Below are positions 45,144-46,458 of a stretch of 46,458 bases of DNA, one piece after another. Position 1 is the stretch's first letter. The number at the start of each line of letters is the position of its first letter. The position numbers and the translations under genes are program-made. Source of the stretch: Candidatus Omnitrophota bacterium (GTDB lineage: Bacteria > Omnitrophota > Gorgyraeia > Aquiviventales > Aquiviventaceae). Location of the stretch: the NCBI GenBank assembly GCA_016180575.1, contig JACPAY010000016.1, positions 1 through 46,458 on the forward strand, read 5' to 3'. The notes under the pieces were generated by a model, which had not been told where the DNA came from, made no database searches, and was given only the letters and a program-made list of their open reading frames with translations.

Positions 45144-46458
45144 CGGCCAGGCGGCCGGCCAGCTCTTCCAGCCCGCGCGACACCTTCACAGGGTAGGGAG
45201 GATACGGCGGCTCCGGGATCATGCGCCGGAGATCCTCCGGCAGGCGCGCCAGCTCCTGCGCGGCGCGCGCCCGCGTTTCCGCCAGCGAGGGCGCCTCTCC
45301 GAAGCGCCGTCCGCCGCGCATCACCGGGACCAGCAGCGCTTCCCCTTCCACCCGTTCCGCCTCCAGGCTGAGCGTGTCGAAGGCCATCCTGCCGTCTGGC
45401 CCATACGTCCGGTGCACCTGCTTCCGTCCTGGCAGCGTCGCCTTGCCCTCCGAGCGCTTGGCGCGCGGGCGCCCGGCGTACTCCTCGAGCTTGTAGGCGC
45501 AGTCGAGGACCGGCGCGTCTGCCGAGGCGCCAAGCTGCGTGCCGACGCCGAAGCCGTCAATCGGCGCGCCGGCCTTCAGCAAGCTGAACAGTTCCAGCTC
45601 ATCCAAGCCGCCGCTTGAGAAAATCTTCACCTCGCCAAGGCCTCCCGCATCCAGGATGTGACGCACCTGCTTGGCGTGGGCGGCGAGGTCGCCGCTGTCC
45701 AGGCGGATTGCCCCGATGCGGACCCCATCCCGCTTCAGGCGCGGCGCAAGCGAGACCACCGTCCTGGCGGCCGCCTCCGTGTCATACGTGTCCAGCAGGA
45801 AGGTCACCGGCCCTTGCTGGGCCTTCGCGAAGCGGACGAACGCCTCTGCCTCGTCGTCGTGCGCCTCGATGAAGGCGTGCGCGACGGTGCCGTAGAGCGG
45901 GATCCCGAAGGCGCGGCCGGCCAGGACGTTCGACGTGCCGGAGAACCCTGCGAGGTAGCTCGCGCGGGCGGCGAGGAGCGCAGCCTCCGCGCCGTGGGCG
46001 CGGCGCATCCCGAAATCGACCAGCAGCTTGCCCGGGGCTGCCAGCACCGAGCGGGCCGCCTTGGAGGCGATCACCGTCTCAAGCTGGAGGAGGTTGATGA
46101 GCCTCGACTCGACGAGCTGCGCCTGGGGGATGGGCGCGGTCACCCGCAGGATCGGCTCGTTCGGAAAAAAGACTGTCCCCTCCGGCATCGCATGGACGTC
46201 GCCGGTGAACCGCAGCCGCTCCAGGTACTGCAGGAACTCCTTGGTGAACCGGCCGTCCTTCGCAAGCCACCCCAGCTCATCGGGCTGCACGCGGAGTGTT
46301 TCGAGGTAGGCCAGCGCCTGCTCCAGGCCCGCGGCCAGCAGGAACCCGCGCTGCGGCGGGAGCCTCCTGACGAAGAACTCGAAGACCGCAGGCTCCTCCA
46401 TCCGATGCGCCGCGTAGGCCTGGAGCATCGTGAGCTGGTAGAGGTCGGTGAGCAGCGC
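45136..46458 (-). CDS. pncB: Nicotinate phosphoribosyltransferase, 5' partial
   Basis: The frame is open to the window edge, and the extra codons read ALLTDLYQLTM before the internal Met at 46428, so the true start lies outside. About 440 residues are visible. Family motifs: FFVRRLPPQRGFLLAAGLEQAL, FPNEPILRVTAPI, the phospho-His region FGMRRAHGAEAA, GTVAHAFIEAHDDE, IGAIRLDSGDLAAHAKQVR and IFSSGGLDELEL with GFGVGTQLG. It makes nicotinate mononucleotide in the NAD salvage pathway, complementing the nadE gene in this window. Confidence 0.95.
   Translation of the reverse strand, partial: ALLTDLYQLTMLQAYAAHRMEEPAVFEFFVRRLPPQRGFLLAAGLEQALAYLETLRVQPDELGWLAKDGRFTKEFLQYLERLRFTGDVHAMPEGTVFFPNEPILRVTAPIPQAQLVESRLINLLQLETVIASKAARSVLAAPGKLLVDFGMRRAHGAEAALLAARASYLAGFSGTSNVLAGRAFGIPLYGTVAHAFIEAHDDEAEAFVRFAKAQQGPVTFLLDTYDTEAAARTVVSLAPRLKRDGVRIGAIRLDSGDLAAHAKQVRHILDAGGLGEVKIFSSGGLDELELFSLLKAGAPIDGFGVGTQLGASADAPVLDCAYKLEEYAGRPRAKRSEGKATLPGRKQVHRTYGPDGRMAFDTLSLEAERVEGEALLVPVMRGGRRFGEAPSLAETRARAAQELARLPEDLRRMIPEPPYPPYPVKVSRGLEELAGRLAAS

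Overview
The window is visibly GC-rich, with strong G/C preference at third codon positions. It reads as a chromosomal segment of a diderm (Gram-negative-type) bacterium: it carries lpxB and msbA, a TonB-dependent receptor with ExbB/ExbD/TonB, and a beta-barrel porin. The mix of standard bacterial housekeeping genes with a heavy load of short palindromic intergenic repeats suggests an uncultured lineage, perhaps of the Omnitrophota kind. That placement is an impression from gene order and repeat style, not something I could test. Genes are densely packed with many 1-26 nt overlaps, and no gene-free stretch exceeds 300 bases.

Layout. 1-1569: 3' part of a P5C-type aldehyde dehydrogenase. 1784-3144: hemerythrin-like protein and secreted thioredoxin. 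3098-6112 (minus): Ski2-type helicase and M48 lipoprotein peptidase. 6179-11344: PA-IL/phosphodiesterase, a secreted unknown, a FIST protein and a permease. 11571-16565: a Fur-headed iron-uptake operon (fur, TonB-dependent receptor, exbB, exbD, tonB, FTR1-type permease). 16618-19121: nadE and an OmpR/PhoB-type regulator. 19132-23005: a leader RNA resembling a GEMM/c-di-GMP-I riboswitch with an overlapping terminator, then three prepilin-like genes and a Cys-rich secreted protein. 23000-25010: a lone winged-helix regulator, a small secreted protein and a porin, with two matching 11-nt-period operator arrays. 25111-30625: nitrogen assimilation (amt, glnK, glnA, amidotransferase, second glnA). 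30600-34547: lipid A genes (lpxB and a Gfo/Idh oxidoreductase on minus, msbA on plus) from overlapping divergent promoters. 34544-37186: rpsB-tsf-pyrH-frr. 37302-39342: tRNA-Lys, archease, rtcB. 39367-42486: serS, a membrane protein, four tRNA-Ser genes covering all serine codon families, tRNA-Arg(GCG) and a TadA homologue lacking its catalytic Glu. 42506-46458: IPT/TIG protein, dnaX, recR and a partial nicotinate phosphoribosyltransferase.

Across the window lie at least seven families of short palindromic or direct repeats, called A-G here, with no transposase in view. Many sit exactly on gene starts, supplying start codons or the first residues of signal peptides. One is in-frame inside the M48 gene and one sits in the stem of the putative riboswitch.

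The observations I rate highest are the riboswitch-like leader carrying a palindromic repeat before the pilus cassette, the two matching 11-nt operator arrays around the orphan winged-helix gene, and the TadA Glu59-to-Ala protein next to a tRNA-Arg with anticodon GCG.
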